Shown: in pieces, positions 8,816-17,120 of the stretch | How positions within the stretch are numbered: the stretch's first letter is position 1 | Layout of the letters: each line of letters opens with the position of its first letter | Source of the DNA: Limnohabitans sp. MORI2 | GTDB taxonomy: Bacteria; Pseudomonadota; Gammaproteobacteria; Burkholderiales; Burkholderiaceae_C | Length of the DNA stretch: 64,000 nt | NCBI RefSeq assembly: GCF_027925025.1 | Contig: NZ_AP027058.1 | Location: 248,001-312,000 of the forward strand | Direction of reading: 5' to 3' | Program-made: the position numbers and the translations under genes | Notes under the pieces: model-generated | The model's database searches: none | Told to the model about the DNA's origin: nothing | The model's input: the letters and a program-made list of their open reading frames with translations, nothing else

Positions 8816-8944
8816 AATGGAGGAGAAATTAACGTCATTAGACTTCATGTTGCTTCAGATAAGGTAAGGTGGTCGAAATCATATTTAAAGAATTAAGACT
8901 AAGTGGAGTATAGTTTTATAAATTTTCGTAAGGGAGGGTTGGAA

Positions 8945-9859
8945 ATGGACAGAATAATGAAAATATTAAAAGTGATTGAGTATATTAAAAGTGTCATTGA
9001 TAGATTTCAATATAAAGATAGTAATTGGAAAATTAACGTTACTGATGAGAAAATATTTAAAACAACAGAAAAGGTGTTGATTTATGTCATTCATATTCAT
9101 GGGTGTTTTATACCTAAATTTATGATTAATAACGTAGAATATTGGCGCGCAAAAGGTTTTACACCAGTGCTAGTTATAACGTACAGCAATGTGAATAAAT
9201 TATCAATGATGGATATTCTGGAAAAGAACCTTCCAGAATGTAATTATTTCATACGAGATAATCGAGGTAAGGATTTTGGAGGCATTGGTGATCTGTGTCG
9301 AAAGTTTGATTTGACAAAATGTGAGCAGATATTGTTGATGAATGATAGTTTTATAGGTCCGTTTTATGATTCAAATTTGTTTGAAAGATTGTCGGAGGTG
9401 AAATCAGATGTTGTTGGAGTGACGGAATCTTTTGAGATCCTATACCATCTGCAATCGTCACTTATATATATTAAAAACAGCAAGTCAATATCACATTTTA
9501 TTAATTTTTTTATTAAAAAATACAAACCATATAATTCAAGGATGAATATAATTCGTGAAGGGGAGATTGGTCTTACGCAGTATTTCTTGAGCAATGGCGT
9601 AAGTGTGCGTGCTTTGTACAATATACCTCATTTGCTTACTAACTATTCCTTTCCTGGGGGTGTTAATGAGTTAACTAAAATTAATTCGCAACATTATTTT
9701 GGTGAGAATATTTTCATACACGAGGGCTTCCCTTATCTGAAAAGAGAGTTGTTAACGAGGAATCAAATGAAATTAAGTATTAATTACGGTGAAATCATGA
9801 ATAAGTTGAATTCGATTGAAAGAGATAATTTGAATGAGGCAATCATAGCTCGAGTATGA
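8945..9859 (+). CDS. RgpF-like (rhamnan synthesis protein F family) glycan protein
   Basis: 304 residues. Motifs shared with the RgpF family (PF05045) include YVIHIHGCFIP, RDNRGKDFGGIGDL and LLMNDSFIGPFY, then a VTESFEILYHLQSSLIYI block. Members act in rhamnose-rich polysaccharide assembly as glycosyltransferase-like proteins. A paralogue lies at 29182-30099 in the main O-antigen cluster. ATG 8945 was chosen because an AGGGAGG ribosome site lies about 8 nt upstream; a GTG at 8903 would bury that site. It is the first gene of the AT-rich island. Confidence 0.75.
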   Translation: MDRIMKILKVIEYIKSVIDRFQYKDSNWKINVTDEKIFKTTEKVLIYVIHIHGCFIPKFMINNVEYWRAKGFTPVLVITYSNVNKLSMMDILEKNLPECNYFIRDNRGKDFGGIGDLCRKFDLTKCEQILLMNDSFIGPFYDSNLFERLSEVKSDVVGVTESFEILYHLQSSLIYIKNSKSISHFINFFIKKYKPYNSRMNIIREGEIGLTQYFLSNGVSVRALYNIPHLLTNYSFPGGVNELTKINSQHYFGENIFIHEGFPYLKRELLTRNQMKLSINYGEIMNKLNSIERDNLNEAIIARV

Positions 9860-9934
9860 TTTATTTTGCAAAATAAATTTCAAGACATGATAATTCAAAG
9901 CGTAAATTTTAATTAAAGTAACTGCTAGAGAAAA

Positions 9935-10363
9935 GTGAAAAATCCATCTTGGCTGTTGATAAAAATCCAGCAAAAATATTTAAGTAATAAAAGAATAATT
10001 CATAGGCACCTAGTAGTCTCGGCTGTTTGTGCTAGTACGGAATTTCTTGTTTTTTCGTTGTTTCTGAAGTTTCTAGATATAGATATATTTTATGTGTATC
10101 TTTCATCGTTCTTGTTTGCAACTACAGTGGGCTATTTCCTTCATAGCTTCTATACATTTTCACTTCGTGCAATAGGTCGACGATCGGGTTTGTACTTTTT
10201 GATTCAAGCAACAATTATTTTAATAATTGGATATACATTATTCAGCTCCTTTGTGCTGTTCGGAGTCCCTCCGTTAATTGCAAAACCTATGCAGTTATTC
10301 TCAACTTTCCTCATGAATGTTATAATCGGTAAAAAAATCACTTTTAAGGTAAAAAATGCATAA
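9935..10363 (+). CDS. GtrA-family membrane protein
   Basis: 142-residue protein with four predicted membrane segments and the GtrA-like pattern (conserved aromatic YFLHSFYTF after TM2, basic C-terminal end GKKITFKVKNA). GtrA proteins are thought to flip polyprenyl-phosphate-linked sugars. It overlaps by 8 nt the next gene, a polyprenyl-phosphate-sugar synthase type GT2, the classic pairing. The start is GTG 9935. AT-rich like its neighbours. Confidence 0.8.
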   Translation: MKNPSWLLIKIQQKYLSNKRIIHRHLVVSAVCASTEFLVFSLFLKFLDIDIFYVYLSSFLFATTVGYFLHSFYTFSLRAIGRRSGLYFLIQATIILIIGYTLFSSFVLFGVPPLIAKPMQLFSTFLMNVIIGKKITFKVKNA

Positions 10364-11099
10364 ATTTACTCTCATCATTCCTGCTTTTAATGAATTCGAA
10401 AACTTGAAAATCATTTTTCCTTCGATTAAAAATATTGATTGTGAGGTTTTGATTGTAGATCCAGGGACTAATGATGGAACTGAGTCGCTCTGTAATGAAT
10501 ATGGGTATCGTTACCTGAGGCAGGCTTCTAAAGGAAAAGGAAATGCTCTGGTGGAGGCGGTTAACGCTTCGAAAACAAATATAGTATGTTTTTTTGATGC
10601 TGATCTTGCTCACAATCCTGAATGTATTGAGAGTTTGGTAGATCCAATTATTAACGGCGATTTTGTGCATGTCTCGGGATCGCGAATGCTAGGGGGCTCT
10701 AGTGAATTATTTGCTGATGCTGATCACTTTATAAGGTTGATGGGGAGTATGGTAATTAATTATTTGATTTCTTATAAGTTTGGTTTTAAAATGACAGATT
10801 GTCAAAATGGATTTCGAGCCTTGAATAAAGAATTCTTTAAAAGTTTGAATTTAAATTCTTCACATACAACTATTGAGCAAGAGTTGGTTGGTAAGACGTT
10901 AGCAAAAGGTTTTCCAATACTAGAATTGCCAGCTCATGAGTATTCAAGAATTGCTGGTGAAAGCAAAATTAATGTTCTGAAGCATGGGCCATCATATGTT
11001 TTATCGTTAATTAAAATATTGATGATGTCAAAGACTCCTATCGACAAAATATTCGCTGAAAATCTTAAAAATAAATATTCCTACAACTGGTGGGTTTAA
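10356..11099 (+). CDS. GT2 glycosyltransferase, polyprenyl-phosphate sugar synthase type
   Basis: 247 residues with the GT2 fold: LIIPAFNEFENL at the start, VDPGTNDGT, the metal-binding FFDADLAHNP, and the acceptor-side TDCQNGFRALNKEFF, typical of dolichyl/undecaprenyl-phosphate mannosyl- or glucosyltransferases. It lacks the C-terminal membrane helices of GtrB. The gene is translationally overlapped with gtrA. It probably loads a sugar onto polyprenyl phosphate for the GT-C-like proteins that follow; which sugar cannot be told. Confidence 0.83.
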   Translation: MHKFTLIIPAFNEFENLKIIFPSIKNIDCEVLIVDPGTNDGTESLCNEYGYRYLRQASKGKGNALVEAVNASKTNIVCFFDADLAHNPECIESLVDPIINGDFVHVSGSRMLGGSSELFADADHFIRLMGSMVINYLISYKFGFKMTDCQNGFRALNKEFFKSLNLNSSHTTIEQELVGKTLAKGFPILELPAHEYSRIAGESKINVLKHGPSYVLSLIKILMMSKTPIDKIFAENLKNKYSYNWWV

Positions 11100-11107
11100 A
11101 ACACATC

Positions 11108-12595
11108 ATGAAACATAAATATATATTGAAAATATTATTTCTTGTAGCATTGTGTGTGCTTGTGGCTTCATCTTCGACTTTAAATATTATTTCATGTGTT
11201 GATTTATCTTGCGATGTTAGATGGGATAAAATTAGATATTTTCCATACCCGGATTTCGCTGAAAATATTTCAGGAGCTATGAATTCTGCAAAAAATGAAA
11301 TTTTTGGCTCCGATTTCGCGCACCCACATGCGCCCGGTATATATATATTGCTTGGGTTATTATATAAATTAACAGCTGTTAATGATCTTGTACAGTCACC
11401 TTTTTCAGCGATTGTCTGGGTATATTTGTCAATATTAGGCCTAAGCCTGTTCGTTTGCACAATTTATTGGCGTGTATATGGCTTTTATCTTAGTATAATA
11501 ACTTTTCTTTTAATTGTTGTTATAGGTTATAAACAGAATCTGGTTTTTGTTATGTCAGAAACAATTGCTTTTTGGTTGGCAATACCATTGACAACATTGG
11601 CAATTAGATATAATAAAAATGAAAATAATTCGACCCCTGAGTTTTTGCTATTTTCTCTGCCTATTATTATATTATTCTGTGGTGTGGGCTTCCCGAGTCT
11701 TATATTAATGCCGCTAGCTATTTTGCTTATAAAGCTACGATCGAGTGAGAGTGGTGAATATTTTGCTATTGCTCAAAAGCTAGTTCCTGCGGGGCTATTA
11801 ATATTGGTATGTGCATACCTGCTGATTATGTATACTGAAATACATAACTTGAAATATTGGGTTGTCGATGTTAATAAAACTGTAAGACCTCAACTAATAA
11901 ACAATGTTATCGCGAACTTGTTGATGTTTGATAAGCCGATGTATTTAGTGGAGATATTACTATACCTGCCATTTGAATTTGGAATTTTATTCTATGCTTT
12001 CAAAAAGGGAGTCATTAGCAGAGTAATGCTCATTATATTAATATTTTGTTGTATTGGAGGATTGTGGCGGGTTTCGTTTGGATATAAAGCATTGCCAAAT
12101 GCGGGGATTGTAATTGCTGTATTGTTGGCTTTAATCGAGAGCTGGTCTTTCATAAATAAGAAATTTAAATGCATTTTATATATTATTTTTCCAATGGCAA
12201 TAATTACAACATATTTGTTGTTTAATTTATTGTTAAATAAATCTTTTGCAAATCACGATGCTATTTTCTTTGAGGATTCAGATATATGCAAGCTTACAGG
12301 TCAAAATTCAGCCGGTTGTAAATGTGTGACGTTCTTGGTATTTGGTCCTCAAATATTTATACAAAATGATATCAAGCAATGTAAAAATCAGATGAATACA
12401 TGGGCTGATGCTATGGGCGAAGATGATCGTTATTTTAATGTTGCAAAAATAACTGCTATAAACAAAGAGTCAATTTACATTGTACCGCCATCGCAGTTTA
12501 TAAACAAAGGCAGTCGTCTTGAGTCTTTAGTGGAAATAATTCATGATAATTATGTTTGTAAGTCTGTTAAAGTAGACTGGCAAATATGTAAATAA
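11108..12595 (+). CDS. Polytopic membrane protein, GT-C-like glycosyltransferase candidate
   Basis: About 495 residues with roughly ten hydrophobic segments. After the first helix there is a large periplasmic-type loop (FPYPDFAENISGAMNSAKNE, then DFAHPHAPG), the arrangement of GT-C enzymes whose acidic first-loop residues are catalytic. The C-terminal ~110 residues are soluble and Cys-containing. I do not recognise a named family. Neighbouring GtrA and polyprenyl-phosphate-sugar synthase genes support a role as acceptor for a lipid-linked sugar. Start ATG 11108; a GTG at 11090 overlaps the previous gene. Confidence 0.6.
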   Translation: MKHKYILKILFLVALCVLVASSSTLNIISCVDLSCDVRWDKIRYFPYPDFAENISGAMNSAKNEIFGSDFAHPHAPGIYILLGLLYKLTAVNDLVQSPFSAIVWVYLSILGLSLFVCTIYWRVYGFYLSIITFLLIVVIGYKQNLVFVMSETIAFWLAIPLTTLAIRYNKNENNSTPEFLLFSLPIIILFCGVGFPSLILMPLAILLIKLRSSESGEYFAIAQKLVPAGLLILVCAYLLIMYTEIHNLKYWVVDVNKTVRPQLINNVIANLLMFDKPMYLVEILLYLPFEFGILFYAFKKGVISRVMLIILIFCCIGGLWRVSFGYKALPNAGIVIAVLLALIESWSFINKKFKCILYIIFPMAIITTYLLFNLLLNKSFANHDAIFFEDSDICKLTGQNSAGCKCVTFLVFGPQIFIQNDIKQCKNQMNTWADAMGEDDRYFNVAKITAINKESIYIVPPSQFINKGSRLESLVEIIHDNYVCKSVKVDWQICK

Positions 12596-12609
12596 AATTT
12601 CTATAAATT

Positions 12610-14310
12610 ATGTTATTAATAATTAGCATTATATATTTGGCCTTGCCGTGTCTTATTTTTTCAGTGTATTTTTTAGAGCCTCTATATTCTATATTATGTG
12701 CGTCAAGTGTTTTGTACCCACTATATAACCTCATTAATTCGCAAAAAAAAATAATAATATTTAATATTAATAGGATAGATGTTGCCTTAATTCTATTTTC
12801 TTTAATTTTTGCTTCAATATTTGGGGTGGGGTATTTTGGTTTTCAAACAGGAGATCATGATAAAAATCAAATGATATTTAAAGAATTGATCGTAAGGGAT
12901 TGGCCTGTAATTTTCCCAGAAAATCAAGTAAATAATCAAATCTTGAGTTATCCAATAGGATTTTTTATTTTCCCAGCATTGGTTGGAAAGAAGTTTGGAT
13001 GGTTGCTGGGGAATATATTTCTTTTCTTAAGTCATGCCACAGGGATTGCTTTAGTGCTTCTTTGGATTATAAGGCTTTTGAAATCAAAAATGGCTATATT
13101 ATTTTTTATATTATTTGGTGGTTTTGATATTATAGGGGAGTTAGTATTTAATAGATTTCAGTTTTCACTTGGTACTCATATTGAATGGTGGACTTCTCAC
13201 ACATTTTTACAATACAGTTCCTTTGCTACGGTTTTATCATGGAGCGCTCAACATTTCTCGGCTCAGTTTCTTGGGGTATGCATAATATATTATCTCATTC
13301 AAGCGAGAATGTTTCGATATTTGCTATATGTAATATCTTTAATCGCATTCTGGTCTCATTTTACATTAATAGGGTATGCTATTTTCGCGCCTTTACTATT
13401 TAAAAATCGCAGGATAAAAGATGTCATTTTTACATTTAATTCTTTCGCAATTATATTTATTTGTGTGCTAGCAATTTTTTATTTAAGCAAGGATCAAAGT
13501 TCAATACCTCGTGGTTTCTTGTGGTCTTATTGGGACTTTAATCTTTATGGACAGAAGTTTATTGCATTTTATTTGCTTGAATTTTTAATATTGTCACTAT
13601 TTTTGTTTTTTCATAAAAGTATATTAAGTAAAGAGGATTTTATATTACTTGTCTCAGCAACTTTAATGCTTGCTATTCTGCCATTTTATAAGATCGGATG
13701 GAGTAACGATTTTTCAATGCGAGGTTCCGGTCCTCCATTGTTCATTATCTATTTAATTTCGATGAAACAATTGCAAATATTTATTGGAAGTGGTAAAAAA
13801 ATTTCTTCATCGATATTGCTGCTTATTCTATTAATTGGAAGCTTCTCTGGTTTGAGTGAGTTATACAGGCAGGTTAATTTAAGCTTCAAAGAGAATAAGT
13901 TTTATATTTTAAATATTACAAGTGGAGACTATCATAGAGGACTGAGCAATGATAATAAATGTATATTAATTAAAAATAATAATGAAGACGAACTGAAAAA
14001 TATCGCTTTCATTGTTATACAGGGCAGGGATTACAACTTCGATAAAATTGTTCCTGGCTTAAGTCAACACAATCTTTCATTGTGCGTGAAAGATCGCATA
14101 AATATCAGATTTCCAGATGTAGATGTATATCGAATTGATGTTATGCTTTTTAATAAAAATGATAAAGAGATTCTTGGTACTAGATCGATTCTAAATTTTA
14201 GAGAAATAGATGATGTTAATTCTATATCAAGTCGTTGGCCTGAGCAGTATACTGGTGACGGTGATTCCAAATTCGCAAAATACCTTATGAGAAAAAATAA
14301 TGTCGACTAA
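12610..14310 (+). CDS. Polytopic membrane protein, second GT-C-like candidate
   Basis: 566 residues, mostly hydrophobic, with about 11-12 membrane segments and a C-terminal soluble domain of ~150 residues. The first large loop contains FQTGDHDKNQMIFKELI followed by DWPVIFPEN, reminiscent of the acidic D/E motif of GT-C transferases. No confident family. It is one of the most AT-rich stretches of the window (bases 12601-12660 hold 14 G/C of 60). It overlaps by 11 nt the next gene, so these island genes form one transcription unit. Confidence 0.6.
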   Translation: MLLIISIIYLALPCLIFSVYFLEPLYSILCASSVLYPLYNLINSQKKIIIFNINRIDVALILFSLIFASIFGVGYFGFQTGDHDKNQMIFKELIVRDWPVIFPENQVNNQILSYPIGFFIFPALVGKKFGWLLGNIFLFLSHATGIALVLLWIIRLLKSKMAILFFILFGGFDIIGELVFNRFQFSLGTHIEWWTSHTFLQYSSFATVLSWSAQHFSAQFLGVCIIYYLIQARMFRYLLYVISLIAFWSHFTLIGYAIFAPLLFKNRRIKDVIFTFNSFAIIFICVLAIFYLSKDQSSIPRGFLWSYWDFNLYGQKFIAFYLLEFLILSLFLFFHKSILSKEDFILLVSATLMLAILPFYKIGWSNDFSMRGSGPPLFIIYLISMKQLQIFIGSGKKISSSILLLILLIGSFSGLSELYRQVNLSFKENKFYILNITSGDYHRGLSNDNKCILIKNNNEDELKNIAFIVIQGRDYNFDKIVPGLSQHNLSLCVKDRINIRFPDVDVYRIDVMLFNKNDKEILGTRSILNFREIDDVNSISSRWPEQYTGDGDSKFAKYLMRKNNVD

Positions 14311-14908
14311 CATTTTATTAATTGGTAGAAGTTCTAAATTTGAATATGTAGTTAAACAAGCTTGGCCTGAAGCGTTACTTACAATTATTTCTTGGAGAAA
14401 TACCGGATTTATTGAAGGATCGTATGATAAAATAATATTGTGTGGTTATGATTATGAATCATACATGCATGATTATGAAAAATATATTAATGTTAATGTA
14501 TATTGGCAGTTACACCGTTTAAATAAAATGAATCTGTCTAAGGCCGATATTATTTATATAAATACATATGGCATATTTAATTGGTATACGTTTTCGAGAT
14601 ATGTATTTGCAAAACTTAAGCTTGCTAGTTTATTGACTGATAATTTTAATTCAGTATATATATTAAATGTGCCTACAGTGTTGAATAATATGATGTGGAA
14701 AAGTTCATATTCATCAATTAATCCATTAATTTTAGATTTATTGCTAAAATTAAAGATGGTTACTGTCATTAATACAATTGAATTGATTGAATTAGTGAAG
14801 TGTTATAATTTAAGATCTGGCCCTCTTCGGAAATGTCCAATGCCATTTATGTTGAATATTAAGAGGTCTATATTTATTGATCGTTTGATGAGGTTGATTC
14901 TTGGATAA
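14300..14908 (+). CDS. Hypothetical protein (possible SDR-like remnant or sugar-modifying protein)
   Basis: 202 residues, start ATG 14300. The N-terminus NILLIGRSSKFEYVV has a nucleotide-binding flavour but lacks a proper glycine motif; the middle has ADIIYINTYGIFNWYTFSRYVFAKLK, loosely like the S/Y/K region of SDRs (Y-x-x-x-K not clear). I do not recognise the family. It overlaps by 8 nt the FAD protein downstream, which suggests a functional partnership similar to the oxidoreductase/SDR pair at 4486-6992. Confidence 0.5.
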   Translation: MSTNILLIGRSSKFEYVVKQAWPEALLTIISWRNTGFIEGSYDKIILCGYDYESYMHDYEKYINVNVYWQLHRLNKMNLSKADIIYINTYGIFNWYTFSRYVFAKLKLASLLTDNFNSVYILNVPTVLNNMMWKSSYSSINPLILDLLLKLKMVTVINTIELIELVKCYNLRSGPLRKCPMPFMLNIKRSIFIDRLMRLILG

Positions 14909-15944
14909 TGTTTTAATTGTCGGTGCTGGTTTTTCTGCTGCATTAGTATACAGCTATTGTCGTTCAAATAAAATAGATGTAATTTGTCCTAGTGTAGTTC
15001 GATTGGATTCCAGTAGTGAGGTTAGAGATATCAAAAATCTGAAAATTAACAAACTATTCGGCCATAGGGCTAATTCTCTCTCAACTTTAGGAGTTACTTC
15101 TCAGCCAAACGTAAAGCTCCACAATCGCACCATAATAGGAGGTAATTCTACAGTCTGGGGGGGCTTTTTTGATGCCGAACTGGATTTTGATGCTTCATCA
15201 GCACTGGAGCGAATTGGAGCAAAATTGGTTCGTTTGAGTTATGATAACACTGGATCAACTTCTAATAGGGATAGTATTTGCCAACTACAAGATTTTAACG
15301 GAAATATATACACATCGGCAAAGTTATTTGCTGGGGTTCGAGTTGGTAATTTTTATTGCAATAAAATAATGCCCGAAAATAATAGAGTTAGAGTTGAATT
15401 AGTTTCGATGTTGAATGGTAAAAAATACTATTCCGAATATGATAAAATTTTCGTTTGTTGCGGTGTTTTTAATGCCATATCAATTATACATAATAGTTTT
15501 AATGTTGATTTTTTTGAATTAACAGATTTTGGTCATGAGTTGAGGTTGGGATTTAAGTCAAATAATTTGAGTAATTATTCAGATACTGTTATACGTTATG
15601 GTATACCTAGAGCTATAAATCATTTTTTGGGTGTTCAAAAAAAATTTGCTTTGGACACATTTAATTTCCCGATATGTATCGATCAGATTTTTTCCAAGTT
15701 TAAATCTAAATTGGAAATAGAAATTCAAGATAATATTGCAAATCTGCGCGCGAATGCGAATGGATTTGGTGATTCAATTCACTATAATAATCTTAAGATA
15801 AATGGATGTTCAATTAATCAGTTTTTAGAGTCGATTTCGCCAAATGTGGTTTTTTTTGGGATGGCTTCATTGAATCAGAAAAATCCTGGACCTATTAGTA
15901 ATGATATTCACTCTCAAATTAATGAATATTTTAATAAAAATTAA
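14901..15944 (+). CDS. FAD-dependent oxidoreductase, short GMC-like
   Basis: 347 residues from TTG 14901. The N-terminus VLIVGAGFSAALV carries the dinucleotide fold (GAGFSA at 8-13), and GGNSTVWGG at residues 80-88 matches the GMC second glycine motif. It is clearly shorter than the 476-residue GMC enzyme at 4486. The usual C-terminal GMC block (NPQGT-like) is replaced by VFFGMASLNQKNPGPISND, so the catalytic end is divergent. It may act on a glycan intermediate together with the preceding unknown protein. Last gene of the AT-rich island. Confidence 0.65.
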   Translation: MDNVLIVGAGFSAALVYSYCRSNKIDVICPSVVRLDSSSEVRDIKNLKINKLFGHRANSLSTLGVTSQPNVKLHNRTIIGGNSTVWGGFFDAELDFDASSALERIGAKLVRLSYDNTGSTSNRDSICQLQDFNGNIYTSAKLFAGVRVGNFYCNKIMPENNRVRVELVSMLNGKKYYSEYDKIFVCCGVFNAISIIHNSFNVDFFELTDFGHELRLGFKSNNLSNYSDTVIRYGIPRAINHFLGVQKKFALDTFNFPICIDQIFSKFKSKLEIEIQDNIANLRANANGFGDSIHYNNLKINGCSINQFLESISPNVVFFGMASLNQKNPGPISNDIHSQINEYFNKN

Positions 15945-16091
15945 ATCATTGGATGATATTTGTCTTGGGGGTGCTACAAAAATTAATTTTTATTAAAGTT
16001 GCATATCTTTTATATTAGATGTATTATAAATAGTGTGGCAAATGAATACGTTGGCCGGCCTGTGTTGAGGCCTTAAATAACTTTTAATTCA

Positions 16092-16172
16092 GTGGTGTGG
16101 CTAGTGCGAGAAAATGAATGGTTACGAGAGGTATATGCGGCGATACATGAGCGTTATAAGCAACATCAATAA
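16092..16172 (+). pseudogene. Possible remnant: C-terminal coding tail of a lost gene
   Basis: In the 264-bp gap before the GT2, the frame 16092-16172 ends LVRENEWLREVYAAIHERYK and a TAA. This amphipathic, Arg/Glu-rich tail looks like the end of a glycosyltransferase or sugar enzyme rather than random AT-rich sequence. It lies just where base composition returns to the genomic norm. It could be the leftover 3' end of a resident gene truncated when the AT-rich island arrived. Low confidence; the rest of the gap (15945-16091) shows nothing. Confidence 0.35.
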
Positions 16173-16208
16173 GTTTGAGATTCTCTTTTTAAATTGCTCA
16201 GCGCGCGT

Positions 16209-17120
16209 ATGAAAATTTGCTTGGTTGTTCCAACCCATAATCCTGGCCAGATGTGGTCACGATGGGTGATGGATATCATTGAACAACAAATGGTGGAATT
16301 AAAAGTTCTTATCGTTGATTCGGATTCAACGGATGGAACTAATTTTTCAAGTTTACCTGACGGTTGGAATTGTTTGCGCATAGCGAAGTGTGACTTTAAC
16401 CATGGTAACACTCGCAACTGGACGTTGCAACTTTTACATGATACTGCAGAGATTGTTGTATTTATGACTCAAGATGCATTGCTGGTAAGCCCTGATACTT
16501 TGAAGACGCTGCTTGATGCGTTTAGTGATCCTGAAGTGGCCTGCGCATACGGACGCCAGCTTCCCCATGACAACGCCACACCACTGGCCGCACACGCTAG
16601 AAACTTCAATTATCCAAACACTTCACGGAAGATCAGCATGGTAGACCAGCCGCAGCTTGGACTTAAGACCTGTTTTTTCTCAAATTCGTTTGCTGCATAC
16701 AGGTTGGCAGATTTGCAGGCGGTTGGTGGTTTTCCTTCAGATGTGATTTTGGGCGAGGATATGTCTGCCGCTGCGCGTTTGCTCATGGCTGGTAAGCGTG
16801 TGGCATATATAGCCGAGGCCTGCGTCCAACATTCGCACAATTACACGCTTATGCAGGAGTTTCGTCGATACTTTGACACAGGTATTTTTCACGCTCGCAG
16901 CCCTTGGATACTTAAGGCGTTTGGTGAGGCGGGAGGAGAAGGGCTGCGTTTTGTGAGTTCAGAATTGAATTTTTTGTGGCGCCATGCACCAGGCTGGATA
17001 CCAAATGCCATGGTCCGCAGTATCGCCAAATGGCTGGGCTATAAGCTAGGTCGACAAGACTCGCATTTGCCATTAAAGGTAAAGCGTTGGTGCAGTATGC
17101 ACAGAGGTTACTGGAGTTGA
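16209..17120 (+). CDS. GT2 glycosyltransferase, rhamnosyltransferase-like
   Basis: 303 residues. GT2 features are VVPTHNPG at the start, DSDSTDGT, the rhamnosyltransferase-type FNHGNTRN motif, TQDALL (DXD-equivalent), a GFPSDVILGEDMSAAARLL acceptor block and HSHNYT. Family members transfer L-rhamnose from dTDP-rhamnose, which the rfbBDAC genes downstream supply. ATG 16209 is preferred over a TTG at 16194. The stop TGA overlaps the ATG of wbaP. Confidence 0.88.
   Translation: MKICLVVPTHNPGQMWSRWVMDIIEQQMVELKVLIVDSDSTDGTNFSSLPDGWNCLRIAKCDFNHGNTRNWTLQLLHDTAEIVVFMTQDALLVSPDTLKTLLDAFSDPEVACAYGRQLPHDNATPLAAHARNFNYPNTSRKISMVDQPQLGLKTCFFSNSFAAYRLADLQAVGGFPSDVILGEDMSAAARLLMAGKRVAYIAEACVQHSHNYTLMQEFRRYFDTGIFHARSPWILKAFGEAGGEGLRFVSSELNFLWRHAPGWIPNAMVRSIAKWLGYKLGRQDSHLPLKVKRWCSMHRGYWS

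Noticed and set aside
8816..8902. Small frames after manC (one starting ATG 8817; one reading KVVEIIFKELRLSGV) that could be remnants of another sugar gene.
   Set aside because: Too short to assign; the resemblance to an epimerase N-terminus is not convincing.
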